Positions 1-11,189 of a stretch of 64,000 bases of DNA are shown here, piece by piece. Source of the DNA: Toxonevra muliebris (Eukaryota > Arthropoda > Insecta > Diptera > Pallopteridae). The stretch lies in the NCBI GenBank assembly GCA_963691655.1, contig OY829327.1, positions 66,662,079 through 66,726,078 on the forward strand, given 5' to 3'. The translations under genes were made by a program, and so were the position numbers. Numbering within the stretch: the stretch's first letter is position 1; each line of letters begins with the position of its first letter. The notes below the pieces were generated by a model that saw only the letters and a list, made by a program, of their open reading frames with translations, searched no databases and had not been told where the DNA came from.

Positions 1-90
1 AACTACATAAACCGCTGCGATATCTTTTTTTTACTTTGGTGAAGATTTTTATTTGATTTCCACTTCGATTCCGATTTTAGATTTTATGTT

Positions 91-311
91 ATTTGTAGTT
101 TTACGATAATTACTATTATGGTACAACAGCCCATGCAGGGCTTAGATCGAGCTTTTCCAAATTACTCTTGGAGGTTAACCATTGCTAGCCAAGAGTTGGG
201 GCCGTGTAGAAAAATGTTATTTGTTATTTTTGATTTTTGTGGGCGAACCGAGATTTGAACCCGGGCACTTCTGCGTAGCAGTCCAGCAAAGTAACAGCTA
301 GACCAATTTGT
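91..311 (-). mobile_element. tRNA-derived SINE, family B, copy 1 (core deleted)
   Basis: Read on the minus strand, the right part is a tRNA-like Pol III head: an A-box-like TGGTCTAGCTGTTACT and a B box GGTTCAAATC following CCCGG. The body is the same as copies near 9.8 and 14.0 kb (TTTTTCTA..., CTTGGCT, CCTCCAAGAGTAA) and it ends in a GGGCTGTTG/ATAATAGTA tail. The roughly 100-bp core found in the other copies is missing, so this is an internal deletion derivative. A possible 6-bp target duplication ATTTGT lies at 91-96 and 306-311. Non-coding and probably inactive. Confidence 0.65.
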
Positions 312-467
312 CTTCATTTTAAGGACATTTAGTGTTTTCATATATTTAATTTTAAGGACAATTTTCTTATTTTTAAGGTCAAATTCCCACAATTTAAGAA
401 ATGGCTTGGCATCTTAAAAATAAAAAGTATATTAACTTGATTTTGAGATAAGCTTTTTTTAAGTGCT

Positions 468-543
468 CTAGCGGATCCAGCTTTAATTTTAAATTTTTTT
501 GGGGTTTAACACACCTCCAACCCCCACCCCCTTAGATCCGCTA
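468..543. mobile_element. short MITE with CTAGCGGATC ends
   Basis: Inverted ends CTAGCGGATCCAG and (inverted) TAGCGGATCTAAG enclose about 75 bp with T-run and C-rich interior. The same ends flank 42577-42885, so this is a family of at least two members. The ends resemble hAT termini, but I could not find a clear 8-bp duplication. Confidence 0.4.
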
Positions 544-1856
544 ATCCACGTATGTAAATATTTGCTTCTGTATATACGTAAACGTAGTTCTACATATACT
601 TGCTAGTTTATTCAGATACCTTCCAAAAGTTCAACTCCGCTAACTATTAAAAAAAAAATTTAAATTTTTTCCCCAACCCATAAATATTTTTGGTTTCATT
701 TTTCTCCTTAATTTCTCACACTTGAAAAAAGTTTTAGTGGCCATGTGGCTTGTGACTTGATGCCCAGGTTTGTCTTAATTTCTTCTTTTTTTTTTGGTTT
801 CACACTTTTGCCTTGCGTCCTTTTGCTAGGGTGCAACATTTCATACAATGAAAGTTTAATGCGCATTTTTTGTTGCTGTTATGTCATTTAAAATGTAATT
901 AAATTTATAAGAGACAACTGCAGCATTTTTAGTTTTACAAGTTGAACTTTCCTCTAAATTTTGTAGTGCTTTTTAATTCATTTACATAAAATCACATACG
1001 GTTATATGGCTCGCTTCTGCACCACAAATTTTAATTTCGTAATTTTTAATGGGAATAAAGAAAGGTACCGAAATTGGCATAGTGATTTTATAGCTAAAAA
1101 ATTAAAATGTATGTATGTCCGAGTATGATCCAATTATGCCATAAATAAGTTTTCAAATTCAATGTCAGCTTAAATTCAACAAGTTTACGCTTTTATTGCG
1201 CCACAGCGAGCTTATGTCAAATTCATGTATAATGGTGTCATTACAAAAACAAAACAAAAACAGTGAACCAGTGCTAGCACCACCCAAGAGACGTCGGTTA
1301 CGACCAACAAATGAATGTAAGCGCGACTGTGTTTATATGGCCACATTAAGTGGCATTTGGATATACTTATTTGCATTTAAAGTGTTGCCACAAATGGCGA
1401 AATTGGCGTGCTTCGTCGCGCAATACCTCCAGAGACATTCGTCCTTCTGACTTCCGTCAGACTTTAATTAATTCTTTATTATATTTGCAATTCAGCCACA
1501 GCTGCAGCTTGCCAAATGAGAGCTACATATTCGTCTCTCACACTACGAATTAGAATGTGTATATATGTACTATATGCCAACCCCCTCCCCATTGAATGCA
1601 TACGCAGGTACCGAAAGCATATAAATTGGCAGCAGGCGTAGTACAGTTTTAACTTTTATGTACTCGTTCGTTATTATTTTACTACAGTACACATACATGT
1701 ATAACTGCACACATTCATGCAAAAAAAACACATTTGACTGGCTGCAATAAACAAACTGTGCGCCCGCAGTGAGCTACTGTCTGTCGCTGACTGTCACTGG
1801 GGTATACAGTCATACTCATGTTCATAAAACCACAATAACATTCTTTAAGGTTATTA
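544..1856. other. unassigned AT-rich stretch
   Basis: No supported gene. A somewhat less AT-rich patch (about 1250-1800) contains open frames with no recognisable domain or splice context, and a TATAAA at 1620-1625. Neither is enough to call an exon or promoter. Confidence 0.5.
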
Positions 1857-2620
1857 CGGCGCACAGTGGTTTGATTGCGGAAAAAAAAACATTTTTTTGA
1901 CGCGTCGATATTAGAATTTTTTTTCTTAATTTCTATTCATAAATATTTCATAGCATATTAAAAAAAAATTGGAGGGATTAGTTCACTAAATAATTGTGGG
2001 TAAGCTGTCGAAGTTGATGAATGCTTTTTCTGAAGCTTTTTTGTTTAACTATAGTTATAAACTTAAAAACTATTTTTGTTTATATGGGTGTATTATATAT
2101 GAAGAATGTATTTGAAAAATAAAAAAAAAGGAGAAATTTTTTTTTTTTTTGGAAAAAAATTTGGTTTTTAGGAACTAAAATTTAAAGATAATTCCTTAAG
2201 TTTGGTGGACCAGGTCTATCTAGAAAAGGTGTGTGAAATATATAAAAATGTAAAATATAATTTCTTAGCTAAATAACAATAGCTGCGGATCCCATTTTTA
2301 TTAACAAAATACTAAATGCATATCGGTTAAAAACTGTATGAAAATGTGAGAATTTATGGTATCAGTGTACTTTTAAGAGATAGAAATTTTTTGTCAAAAA
2401 CAAAAAAGTATGAATTAAAATCAAATGTTGAAACAGTTAAAACCATTTTTGTATGATATTTATCTCAGCATCTTGACTATAACGGATTTTAGAGCAATTT
2501 CTGTTTTACTGTTGTATGGGAAGTGGGCGTGGCAGTTAACCGATCATGCCAAAAATCGTGGTGAGATGATTCCTTATATTTTTTTCCGCACTTTGTATGG
2601 AGTCAAACCACTGTGCGGCG
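1857..2620. mobile_element. Transib-like non-autonomous element with 12/23 RSS-like ends
   Basis: The element proper is 1862-2615 (754 bp), flanked by a 5-bp GC-rich duplication CGGCG (1857-1861, 2616-2620), the size and composition expected of Transib. Both ends begin with CACAGTGGTTTGA. Left end: heptamer CACAGTG, 12-bp spacer (1869-1880), then an A9 run. Right end read inward: CACAGTG, 23-bp spacer (2586-2608), then AAAAAAATA. This is the layout of V(D)J recombination signals, to which Transib ends are known to be related. No transposase frame is present, so it must have been moved in trans by a RAG1-like Transib transposase. A GTATGGGAAGTGGGCGTGGC stretch inside recurs near 5.2 and (inverted) 10.5 kb. 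Confidence 0.8.
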
Positions 2621-2760
2621 CACAGTGGCCCGATGGCAGAAAAAAACATTTATTTATAAATTTCTTTTTGTAGATTATTTTTGCCATTAGAGCATTTGAA
2701 ATTTATTAGCCGTTATTACATTTTTATGCATTTAAAATGTACCAATTATTAATTTGAAAA
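2621..2760 (+). mobile_element. second Transib-like left end, abutting the first element
   Basis: Starts with CACAGTG immediately after the CGGCG duplication of the preceding element, then a 12-bp spacer (2628-2639) and AAAAAAACA. The interior differs from the upstream element. I could not find a matching right end, so this is a truncated or very decayed copy; the right limit given is arbitrary. Confidence 0.5.
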
Positions 2761-2917
2761 AAAACCTGCACAATGAGACTTTCAATTGAAATTCTGAAAT
2801 TGCAAAACGTAAATCATTTTGCCAAAACTTGTATACAGTTATGAAAAGACTATAATACAATGTACAAATTTGCTAAATTTCGTCAACATCCTGATGAACT
2901 TCTTAGGGAGTTAAGGT

Positions 2918-3232
2918 ATGAGCTGACGACCTTGATAGCCTAGTGGATAGTGCACTAGACTTTCATCTGGGAGGTTCGGGTTCGATTCCCGTCTTCGTCT
3001 GGTGGTTAATTTTCATAACTTTCTTATATTCACTATCAGTATGAGAATTATAAGATAGTGTACAAGTACACACATTGGTTGGTAATGGCAAAACCACCAA
3101 GCCGATAAAAAAATTGCCACACCGCCGTTCGGAATCGGCGTTAAACTGTAGGTCCAACTATGTGGTATCACAATGGGCCGTTCAGGCCTAAGTGTGTCTC
3201 TCGACAGCCACTCCAACCTAACCTAATGAGCT
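2918..3232 (+). mobile_element. tRNA-derived SINE, family A, with LINE-derived tail
   Basis: Body 2925-3225, flanked by a perfect 7-bp duplication ATGAGCT (2918-2924, 3226-3232). The head is tRNA-like: A box TAGCCTAGTGGATAGTGC and B box GGTTCGATTCC, with GACGA at the 5' end able to pair with TCGTC near 2995. A core at about 3121-3155 (CCGTTCGG..., AAACTGTAGGTCC) is shared with SINE family B. The tail, 3161-3225, matches the 3' end of the LINE at 24407-24478 (TGTGGTATCACAATG, CTAAGTGTG, GCCACTCCAACCTAACC). This is the usual architecture of a SINE mobilised by a LINE that recognises the tail. Transcribed by Pol III if active; non-coding. Confidence 0.85.
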
Positions 3233-4048
3233 CCACGCCCTTCCAAAGCGATAAATAGATCAAGGTAACTATTGATATGTTACTAAGTATGTGTCATTTA
3301 AATTATTTTTCGGAAACTTGCGGAACCGGAGATATTTTCAAAAGAAGTAGAAAGGTCCAAACAAAGAAATTCAAAAATCTGTTATGGTCGGATTGAGCCA
3401 ACTTTAAATAAAAGTGAAGACTACCCATGATTTTATTATTGGAAATGGTTTTTGGGCAGCCCAGGACTGTATTCCAGGTCAAATCAAATCTTTTAGTGAA
3501 TAATATTTGAAAATATATTTGAAAGACATGCGATTGGCTTACCGTGATACTGAGTTGTGTGGTGAACGTGGGGGATCTGACAGTTTTACGCCATTATCCT
3601 CAAGATGGCATTTTTGTGTATGTATTCGCCATAATGGACATCACTACTGCATTTTTTCTACTAATGAAGATGTAATCTACATGATTTTTATTCCTTCAGG
3701 CCCCTTTAATCCAAATGTAATGGCTAAGGAGGCAACCTTGTTTTAGCCCCGTGTTATTTTCGAAACGAGGCGTTAACGATTTTCCGTCCCAGACTGCATC
3801 GACGCTACCATTATACATTTCAGAGATGGTGTTTATACAGGCTGTTCCTATTTATCGTGTCAAAAGCCGCTTTGAAATCTATGAAGCATATGTACATTTT
3901 TTCATTCCTCAGAAGATAAGACTTCGCAATAGATATTAGGACGAAAATACTGTCTGTGGTTGAATACCCCCGTCTAAAACCAAACTGGTATTCGCTCAAA
4001 AGTCTATTTTCCTCTACCCATCCAAATAAACGATTATTTAATACTATA
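3233..4048. other. unassigned AT-rich stretch
   Basis: Open frames at 3507-3939 have no recognisable domain, splice signals or codon bias. I see no supported feature. Confidence 0.4.
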
Positions 4049-5092
4049 TACAGTAAATCCCGGTTAAGTACCTCGACTAAAGATGTCAGGTCTTGGAGGT
4101 TAAGCGAGGAAGGTACTTAAAAGAATTCCGCTTAAGAGCCTCGAAACTAATCAAGCAATTTTTTTATTTGCAAGGACCAACATATTTCAGAATTCATTGG
4201 AGAAAAATATAGAATTACTATACGAATACGAAAAAATTGTTATTCTTGAATCCGAAAGAATAAGAAGAAAATTCGTAATTTTGAAGTCATCAGATTGAGC
4301 TGAAATGATGGAAGTATAAACAAACATTTTCTATGAAAAGCTTTTCACTTCGCTATTCGGATTCAACATAAAACTGTAGGTTCTTCCATTCGTGTATAGA
4401 TATTAAAAGTTGAAGCCATGCCGTGTCGATTATCATCGCCTCCTTCTGTTTTTTTTCATACCTTTAACACCATCAAATGTTATCGGTGCATATCCATCAA
4501 ATACCGCTGCTTTAGTAAATCCACTATGCGTGTGTGCGGGTCCGTCAACTTGATGGCGTTTTCCTCCTAGGGACTAATGCATTACATTTTAAAATTACTA
4601 CCGCTCTTTTTTGGTTGACTGAGAATTTCATCTTAATGCTGCACTTTCAATCACGTCTGCGAAGGTATGACTTGGGATTCTTTGTAGAATTCGTTACAAG
4701 CTTTGTAAAATCAACGATTTTCTGAAATCGAAATCAATCGGGCCCATATGATGTATGCCGAGAAAATGATGGAAGACTTTTTTCAGGACAATAGAAAAGA
4801 AGTTTTAGTCAACCTTTACATATTAGGAGTAAGAAAGTTTACAAAAGCTTCGGGTAGATGTAACTCTACAGCTAAAGTCAAGGCCCATATAATTTATGTG
4901 AGTGAATCTTTTTAGGACGAAGTATAATGGGCTATTTTGATTCTGTATATATATATTTTTATATTTATGTTTTTAAAATGGCACTTTAAAGGGGAAAATT
5001 AGAAGCAATTTTTTTATTAAAGCACTTCACTTTTTTAAAAAAGCAATTCAGAGGTACTTAAGAGAAGAGGCACTTAACCGGGGTTTACTGTA
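4049..5092. mobile_element. pogo-like TA-flanked element
   Basis: Inverted ends begin CAGTAAATCCCGGTTAAG on the left (4051) and CAGTAAACCCCGGTTAAG inverted on the right (ending 5090), followed on both sides by a CCTC-containing extension. Both are flanked by TA (4049-4050, 5091-5092). CAGT-type ends with TA duplication are typical of pogo/Tigger relatives. No intact transposase is present. A short frame at 4748-4915 (55 codons, starting MMYAEKMMEDFF) may be a coding remnant but I do not recognise it. A SINE core fragment sits inside at 4330-4402. Confidence 0.7.
4330..4402 (+). mobile_element. SINE core fragment, family B type
   Basis: Contains TATGAAAAGCTTTTCACTTCG, then ATAAAACTGTAGGTTCTTCC and ATTCGTGTATA, colinear with the core of the 9.6-kb SINE read on its own strand. 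Head and tail are absent, so this is either a fragment or the core carried within the pogo-like element. Confidence 0.6.
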
Positions 5093-5139
5093 GTTTGTGT
5101 CATTTTTTAATTTAAATTCTACTAATATTAATAGCGCAA

Positions 5140-5470
5140 AGTTCCTTTCTAAAAAATCATATTTTATTATAAGACTCGAGAATCTTGTATTGTTCATTTG
5201 TATAAAAGGTGGCATTGTATGGGAGGTGAGTGTGGCTGTTGAGCGATCACGCCCATTTTATAATTCTTCTTTTCTTCGACCTAAAAGTGGCTCATCCCGA
5301 AATTTTAGAAGGTAGGCGTGGTTGCTGACCGATTCCGCATACTTTTGAATTAGAGCCAGCTATCAGAACGATTAGGGAAACATGCTGAAACAGACTGCAA
5401 CGAATTTTAGAACTTTTTTTTTCGGCAGTGGGCCGATCACGCGCACCATATGCATTTGTATGAGTATGTG
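5140..5470. mobile_element. Transib-related interior fragment
   Basis: GTATGGGAGGTGAGTGTGGC and GCGATCACGCCCA match interior sequence of the Transib-like elements at 2.5 and (inverted) 10.5 kb. No CACAGTG ends or 5-bp duplication are recognisable. Limits are approximate. Confidence 0.4.
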
Positions 5471-8400
5471 TGTAATTTTGGTGCTTGTAATCGTTATTTC
5501 CATTCCGTTCTGTCTTTTAATATTGGGATCTTAATAAATCTTCTTGTTTTGAGCAAATAAGGCATTGTTGCTTTAGAGCAATTCAAAATTTTTTGAAATT
5601 GCTCGAATATTGCAATATGTATGTATAAATAATTAAAGTTCATTGGTTTTCAAAGGCCGAGCATAAAAAGTTTCCTTTGCATCTAAAATATGTATATCTT
5701 ATAGGAAATGAGCCTCCTTGCCCCTGAAAAGTTTAAAAGCTCTTTTCGGATAAAATACCAACATCGCTCATCAAACCCCAAAATTATTCCTAAGCGTATA
5801 TATATATATATATATTTTTTTTCTATATAATTCGACTATGCTGATTCCAACTGCGTTCACAGAAATTGTCTATAACGTCACGTTTGAAAAAAAAAACATA
5901 TTTTTTTAAACTAAATAACAAATTTTTAGCCTATTTTGAAAATATGTTTCAAAATAGAACAAAAACTTAGAAGTCAGATTATGTGGGTGGTAGGCTCTAA
6001 AATTTAAAGAATATTGGTTTTTGGGGTTATTGAGCGATATTAATATTTCGGACAACAAAGAGATTTCCAATTTTTCAGGAGCTTTGAGGCCCTATTGCGG
6101 GACTCCGAATGACTCCAAATTTAATAAGATCTGCGCTCGAAAAACCACCAAAAAAAAATTCAAAACATCTAAGTTGTAACGATTTTTCGTTGAAATTACT
6201 ATTACAGATTTACATACATAAATCTTATAAATTTTGGTTAATGATTTTACAAAACTTTCAGGCACTTTTTGGGCCATTCTAGACCACTTTACCCTAAAAT
6301 CCTTAATGTTTTTGGCCAATTTCTGTTGTCTTCATTTCCCTTTTGACAAAAGCGCAATACCTTTCAATTGACCTGAGTTCTAGACAATTTGGAGGATTTG
6401 CTTCTCAAGACACCAACATTACTTCGTACTTTGTGTACCATTTTAAAGCCGCTTTAATTGTGAAAGGTTGGTTAAACCAAAAGAAGAAGCACCTTATACT
6501 GTCTTAAAAATGGCAGCAATCTTTTTGACGTAGAATACGTCATTCAGTAAGGTAGATATGTGGAATGGCGGACAAATTTTTATAAACTTTTTTATAGACT
6601 TTAAGTGAGTTTATTGATACTTTATGCATTTATTTAAGGATTAAAAATTCATTAATTCATTTTGTGTTGTAAGTTTTATGAACACTTGATCGCAAAAAAT
6701 ATTCTTGCTTATGCTGTAGAAGTCATGTGGTTGTTGTAATAACTCAAACTTTTTTTTTCAAAAACTGCGATTTTGGCGAGCACAGTTTCTCAGGAACCAT
6801 TAACCCGATCAGTTTGGCAGGCTTATTTATAACAATAATAGCCTCTGAGTGCACGGAGGGTTTTTAATTTCAAACAAAACTTTTTTTTTCTTGCTGCAAA
6901 AACCAAAAGCTCAGACATTCAAAAATCACACTTTTTAGAAAAACGATCACCATTTTTGTAAAAAAGTTGATTCTGCAAAATCCTTCGTTCACTCAGAGCG
7001 TGAAGGTACAAATTACAGTTTTTTTTTTTTTGTTTTTTGTATTTCAGGTAAGCAGTTCCTTCTTTATCATGCTCGCCGGGAGAGATGTCGGGAAAATAGT
7101 GTTTTGGCACAATAGCTGTAGTGACTCCAGCTATAAATATTTTCTTTTGAAAAAGTTCATGAAAGATCTTATGACATGTATGAAAAAATAGACGTTATTT
7201 TAAAAAAAAAATTGTTTTGTTTTTTCCAAAAAAAAATCGTACAAATTCCCTTTTTTTCTCGAGCACAAGTGTATATAACCCCTTGAGATAATGCAGGATT
7301 GACTCTATATTAATTATTTGGTTAGTTTATGCCAGCGAATTTCCAACTAAAATGTCACTAAAACTTCACCATCCTAGTTTTCCACAAGAGGAACAATCCA
7401 ACTACTAAATAAATTTACTAGCCTAGTTTATCTTTGACGCAAACTAACCAGAGCCTCATCCAAACTACGGAAAAACTAGAATTTTATCAAGGAGGGTATG
7501 ATTTAATTTAAAAAATAGTAAACCGTTCAATTTTGTGTGCATCCAAATTTTGTTCGATGTCGAGCACAAACGTGTATGTGTTCATTTCAATATTTGGTTG
7601 AGTTCGCGTACATCGGTAGTTCAAGTATGGTTCAATCGCAACATACACAAACCATACACAGGTCGGAGTATGGCAATACTTTACATTCGTGTATGGCCAA
7701 AAATGAATGCGTTCTCCAATCGCGATTAAAAAATCTGATTGCAGCGTTATCGGTAATATTATGGAAATTTTTTTCAATCAAAGTCATATATCTCCCATGC
7801 CCTGCTCTCCCTTATAATCTGTTATTTTTCCTCTTTTTTGTAATTCCAAGCGCTACTAATGCTCCATAAGGTGGTGAAAAAATTTTACTTATTATTGCAA
7901 AAAAATTCAAATGAAAAGAAAGAAATTTAAATCCAGGATTGCTCTGTAGCATTTCTGATTTCGAAGCTAAAACCCATGCCAAAGACAACAAATTGTATTT
8001 GGCCACACAGTGTTATGAATGTGGTTAAAAGAGGTTACGTAATGCCGCATCAGATTTTGGTACAAGTACGTTAATATTTCATTTCATTCACAATTCGTAT
8101 ATGACCAATTGGCCGGAAATTAAGAGCGGAAACAGAATTTCGCTGGCAACGAGATCATGGCATGCAATTTCCTGTAAATCTGATTTTTGTTAACTTGTAT
8201 TTTTGTTTTTTGGAATATGCTTAACTATTTTTTACTTCATTGATTGATACATTCACACATACAGACACTCGAGTACAATCAAAGAAAATATTTTCATACC
8301 CGCTGAATCTCCTTTATGACGATTATTCAGTATTTGTGAAAAAACAAAACAAAATAAATTTCTCTTACTATTGTACAATCAGAAATTACGTTGTAAATTA

Positions 8401-9630
8401 CCTTTTGTATTAGTTTTGAACTTTTCTGTAAGAAGTAAAAAATGTAATTCCCAGCAAAAAACCAACATGAATCAAATTGGAACTCTGCATCTTTCAGTTG
8501 CTTCTGTCTTGCGTAAATCTGTCTACATCAATACATATTCGTACAGTTATCATTCTAATAGGTGAACACATTAAGTCGCCATTGTTTTTGCCAAGCTATT
8601 AAAGGTGTGCAGCACACTAGAATTGTGAAAATATCATATAAATATTAGAATTTCAATTTTAATATTAAAATTTAAAGTTTCTGCGTTTTTTAAATTATAA
8701 TCCTTTGATCGAGGTATTTTGGAGTTACCCGTAACGCGAGCTTTCACTGTATATACTTGTATATATATCTCAAAGATTGATTGATTAGCTGCACGCAATT
8801 TCGTTTTGCTTCATCGATGTGTGTTCAAAGTAAGCTTCCACAGCCACCGCTGTTTTCACCTACTCTTACTCTCTTTTTATCTTCAAAAGCAAACAAAAAA
8901 ATGATGAATTACTTTAGTCGTACGCTGGGGAAAGCGAAATGTTTACTTTCGTTTTTAGCAAACATCAAATTTGGATTTTTTTCACTTTGTAAACAAATAC
9001 AAAAAAGGAAAAAATCATAGACAAAAATCTTTGAAAAAGTTTTTATTTTCCTTTAACATTTATATGTGCATTACGCAACAGATTTTGGGCGGGTTTAGGA
9101 GAAACCCCTCCCCTCCCTCCTTACTAATGTAAATCTCATACATTTTGATTGTTGATGAATCAAAAAATAATTTCAAAGGAGCAAGAAATAAAACTGAATC
9201 TCCCCGTTTCGAAAATGTCTCGATCTACTAATGTATACATTTTGACATTAGATATGCTTAAAAATTAAAGTTTCATTGATTTTCGCTTTTCGAGTGTAAA
9301 GCTTCCAATGCCATTTCCAATGCTACCCTGGGAACGAAAGTTGGATAGGTATATTCTATCACATCTCACAATTTTGGCCAAAATATGGCTTTACCGAGAC
9401 CATCATGTAGCTGACAGACGTCTTGGCTAACTGCAATTCTTACGAGACACTGGCCGGTGTATGTATACGCAGCCAGGATTTCTACTCCTATAATACACGC
9501 TGATGCAGAAATCTGGACGAAGAACAAACTCCTTTTTACAAGTCTTCCGAATGACTTTGATGATATCTTAGAGGTTGAGTTAGACCGACGGCTTTCATAT
9601 ATAAACACGTGGGGTGAATAGATAAAATCG
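5471..9630. other. unassigned AT-rich stretch
   Basis: No gene supported. A short TA dinucleotide run lies near 5800-5817. A possible isolated transposon end occurs near 8740-8757, reading inward from a TA as CAGTGAAAGCTCG, but I could not find its partner. Overlapping open frames at 7508-7869 on both strands look like chance. Confidence 0.4.
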
Positions 9631-9957
9631 CAAACTGTACTACTACTACTATTATGGCCCTACAGCCAATGGAGGACCAAGGCCGAGATTTTTCGCATCC
9701 AATCATGTTGTGTGAGTTATATTTTTTATACACGAATGGAAAGGACCTACAGTTTTATGCCGAACGGCGAAGTGAAAAGCTTTTCATAGGCATTTTTTTT
9801 ACTCTTGGAGGTTTGCCATTTCCAGCCAAGAGGTGGTGCTCTATAGAAAAATTTGTATTTTCTATTTTTGATTTTTGAGCGTGCCGAGTTATGAACCCGG
9901 GCACCTCTGCGTAGCTGTCCAACACACTAACTACTAGGCTACGGCGACCACAAACTG
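9631..9957 (-). mobile_element. tRNA-derived SINE, family B, copy 2 (most complete)
   Basis: Body 9638-9950 on the minus strand with a 7-bp duplication CAAACTG (9631-9637, 9951-9957). The head has an A box TAGCCTAGTAGTTAGTG and a degenerate B box GGTTCATAACTC after CCCGG. The core reads CGCCGTTCGG, then ATAAAACTGTAGGTCC, then CCATTCGTGTATA. The tail ends GCTGTAGGGCCATAATAGTA with a short TAG repeat. The core is shared with SINE family A, but the tail is different, so the two families should use different LINEs. Confidence 0.8.
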
Positions 9958-10255
9958 GATTAAGTTTTCTGTATTTTAACAAAAATAGCTCTATCTCCCA
10001 ATGAACAACTATCCACAAAATTGGTGTAGAATTGATTTCTTGTTGATTTGAATGCTATGCCGGACGCTAAATAAATATTATTTCTTTGCGTATTTTTTTT
10101 TTTTTAATATTTATTTAAAGATAGCTAAAGTTTAGCTATTGCAAACCAAAATTAAGAATGATTTGGATACTAAGTAGTTCAAGTAGGGCTGGATCAACTT
10201 ATATTATATATATAAAATTGTACATGCAAAGTTGGGCATATCTAATTATAGGTAC

Positions 10256-10339
10256 ATATCGTCGCCTGAGAATTGATTTGGCGCATAGGCATAGGAATAC
10301 TTATACACATACGCCAAATCAATTCTCAGGCGACGATAT
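10256..10339. mobile_element. 84-bp perfect palindrome (MITE-like)
   Basis: Two perfectly complementary 28-bp arms (10256-10283 and 10312-10339; arm begins ATATCGTCGCCTGAG) flank a 28-bp loop. The outer TAT/ATA context would fit a TA-target element. Most likely a recent palindromic MITE. A transcribed hairpin RNA precursor is possible, but nothing else supports it. Confidence 0.55.
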
Positions 10340-10443
10340 ATAAACACAAATACATGCAAGTTTCAAATTGGAAAAGTTTCTCATGATTCTCGCACAAATT
10401 TCTGTATCCACGTCGCACAGTGGTTGAACTTCATACAAAAAGA

Positions 10444-10700
10444 GGACAAAAATAGAAGGAGTCGTCATAGAGTCACAAATATTGGTACAGCAGTTGCTTA
10501 TGTCAATACATCGTCAGAGTGCAAAAATGAAAATAATACGCCCACGGTCACGCCCACCTCCCATACAACCAAAGGCGGACAAAAATAGAAGGAGTCGGCG
10601 TAGAGTTACAAAATTTAGTATACAATGTCAGAGTGCCAAAATGAAGAAAATCCGCGAGTGGCCACGCCCAGATCCCTTACAATATGATTGTAAAAAAATT
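10444..10700. repeat. 133-bp tandem duplication inside the Transib-like element
   Basis: GGACAAAAATAGAAGGAGTC begins at 10444 and again at 10577. The following sequence (TAGAGT-ACAAA, GTCAGAGTGC-AAAATGA, CCACGCCCA) is repeated with divergence. An open frame across 10482-10835 exists only because of this low-complexity duplication. Confidence 0.7.
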
Positions 10701-11189
10701 AATATTTTCCTTTTTATCGCTGAGAATCACTATGAGTTGCGAAAGTCCATATCCCTCCCCTCCAAATTTACCTCCCTTCCTTGCTTTTCCCCCTCTCTTC
10801 CCCCCTCAAAAACAAACAAAAATAAGAACATATAAAGGTTTTCCATTAGGGACATAACAATTTTATCTATTAATAAAACACAGAATTTGTTGAGATATTG
10901 AGTTCAAATTTATTGTGGATGTAGTGCAAGCATTACATTTTATGAATGAAATTCGATTTCGTTCATATGGCCACCACGAGCCCGTTTATAGCGGGCCCAA
11001 TTTTCCACATTTTCGTATGGACTAAAATTTTTCGATACCGCGCCGTTCAAATTATGATTCCTCTTGCATTACGAACAAAAAGTTCTTACACGACATAGGT
11101 CTAAAATGAATTTCGAGGCTCCGGAATTTGATTTTTATCGAAAATGTTCGGTTTATATAGAATTTTCAGGGCTCTTGGAATTTTTGTAA

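Noticed and set aside
1196..1553. Overlapping open frames in a less AT-rich patch
   Set aside because: No domain, no splice signals at the edges, and two frames are open at once; not enough for an exon call.
1620..1650. TATAAA with a loose initiator 25 bases downstream as a promoter
   Set aside because: The initiator match is poor, no downstream element or coding exon follows, and TATAAA is common in AT-rich DNA.
2925..3000. Functional tRNA gene
   Set aside because: A and B boxes are good, but the anticodon stem does not pair well and the sequence continues into a SINE body with target duplication.
7980..8010. CACAGTG followed 12 bp later by a weak A-rich block as a Transib end
   Set aside because: No partner end, poor nonamer, no GC-rich target.
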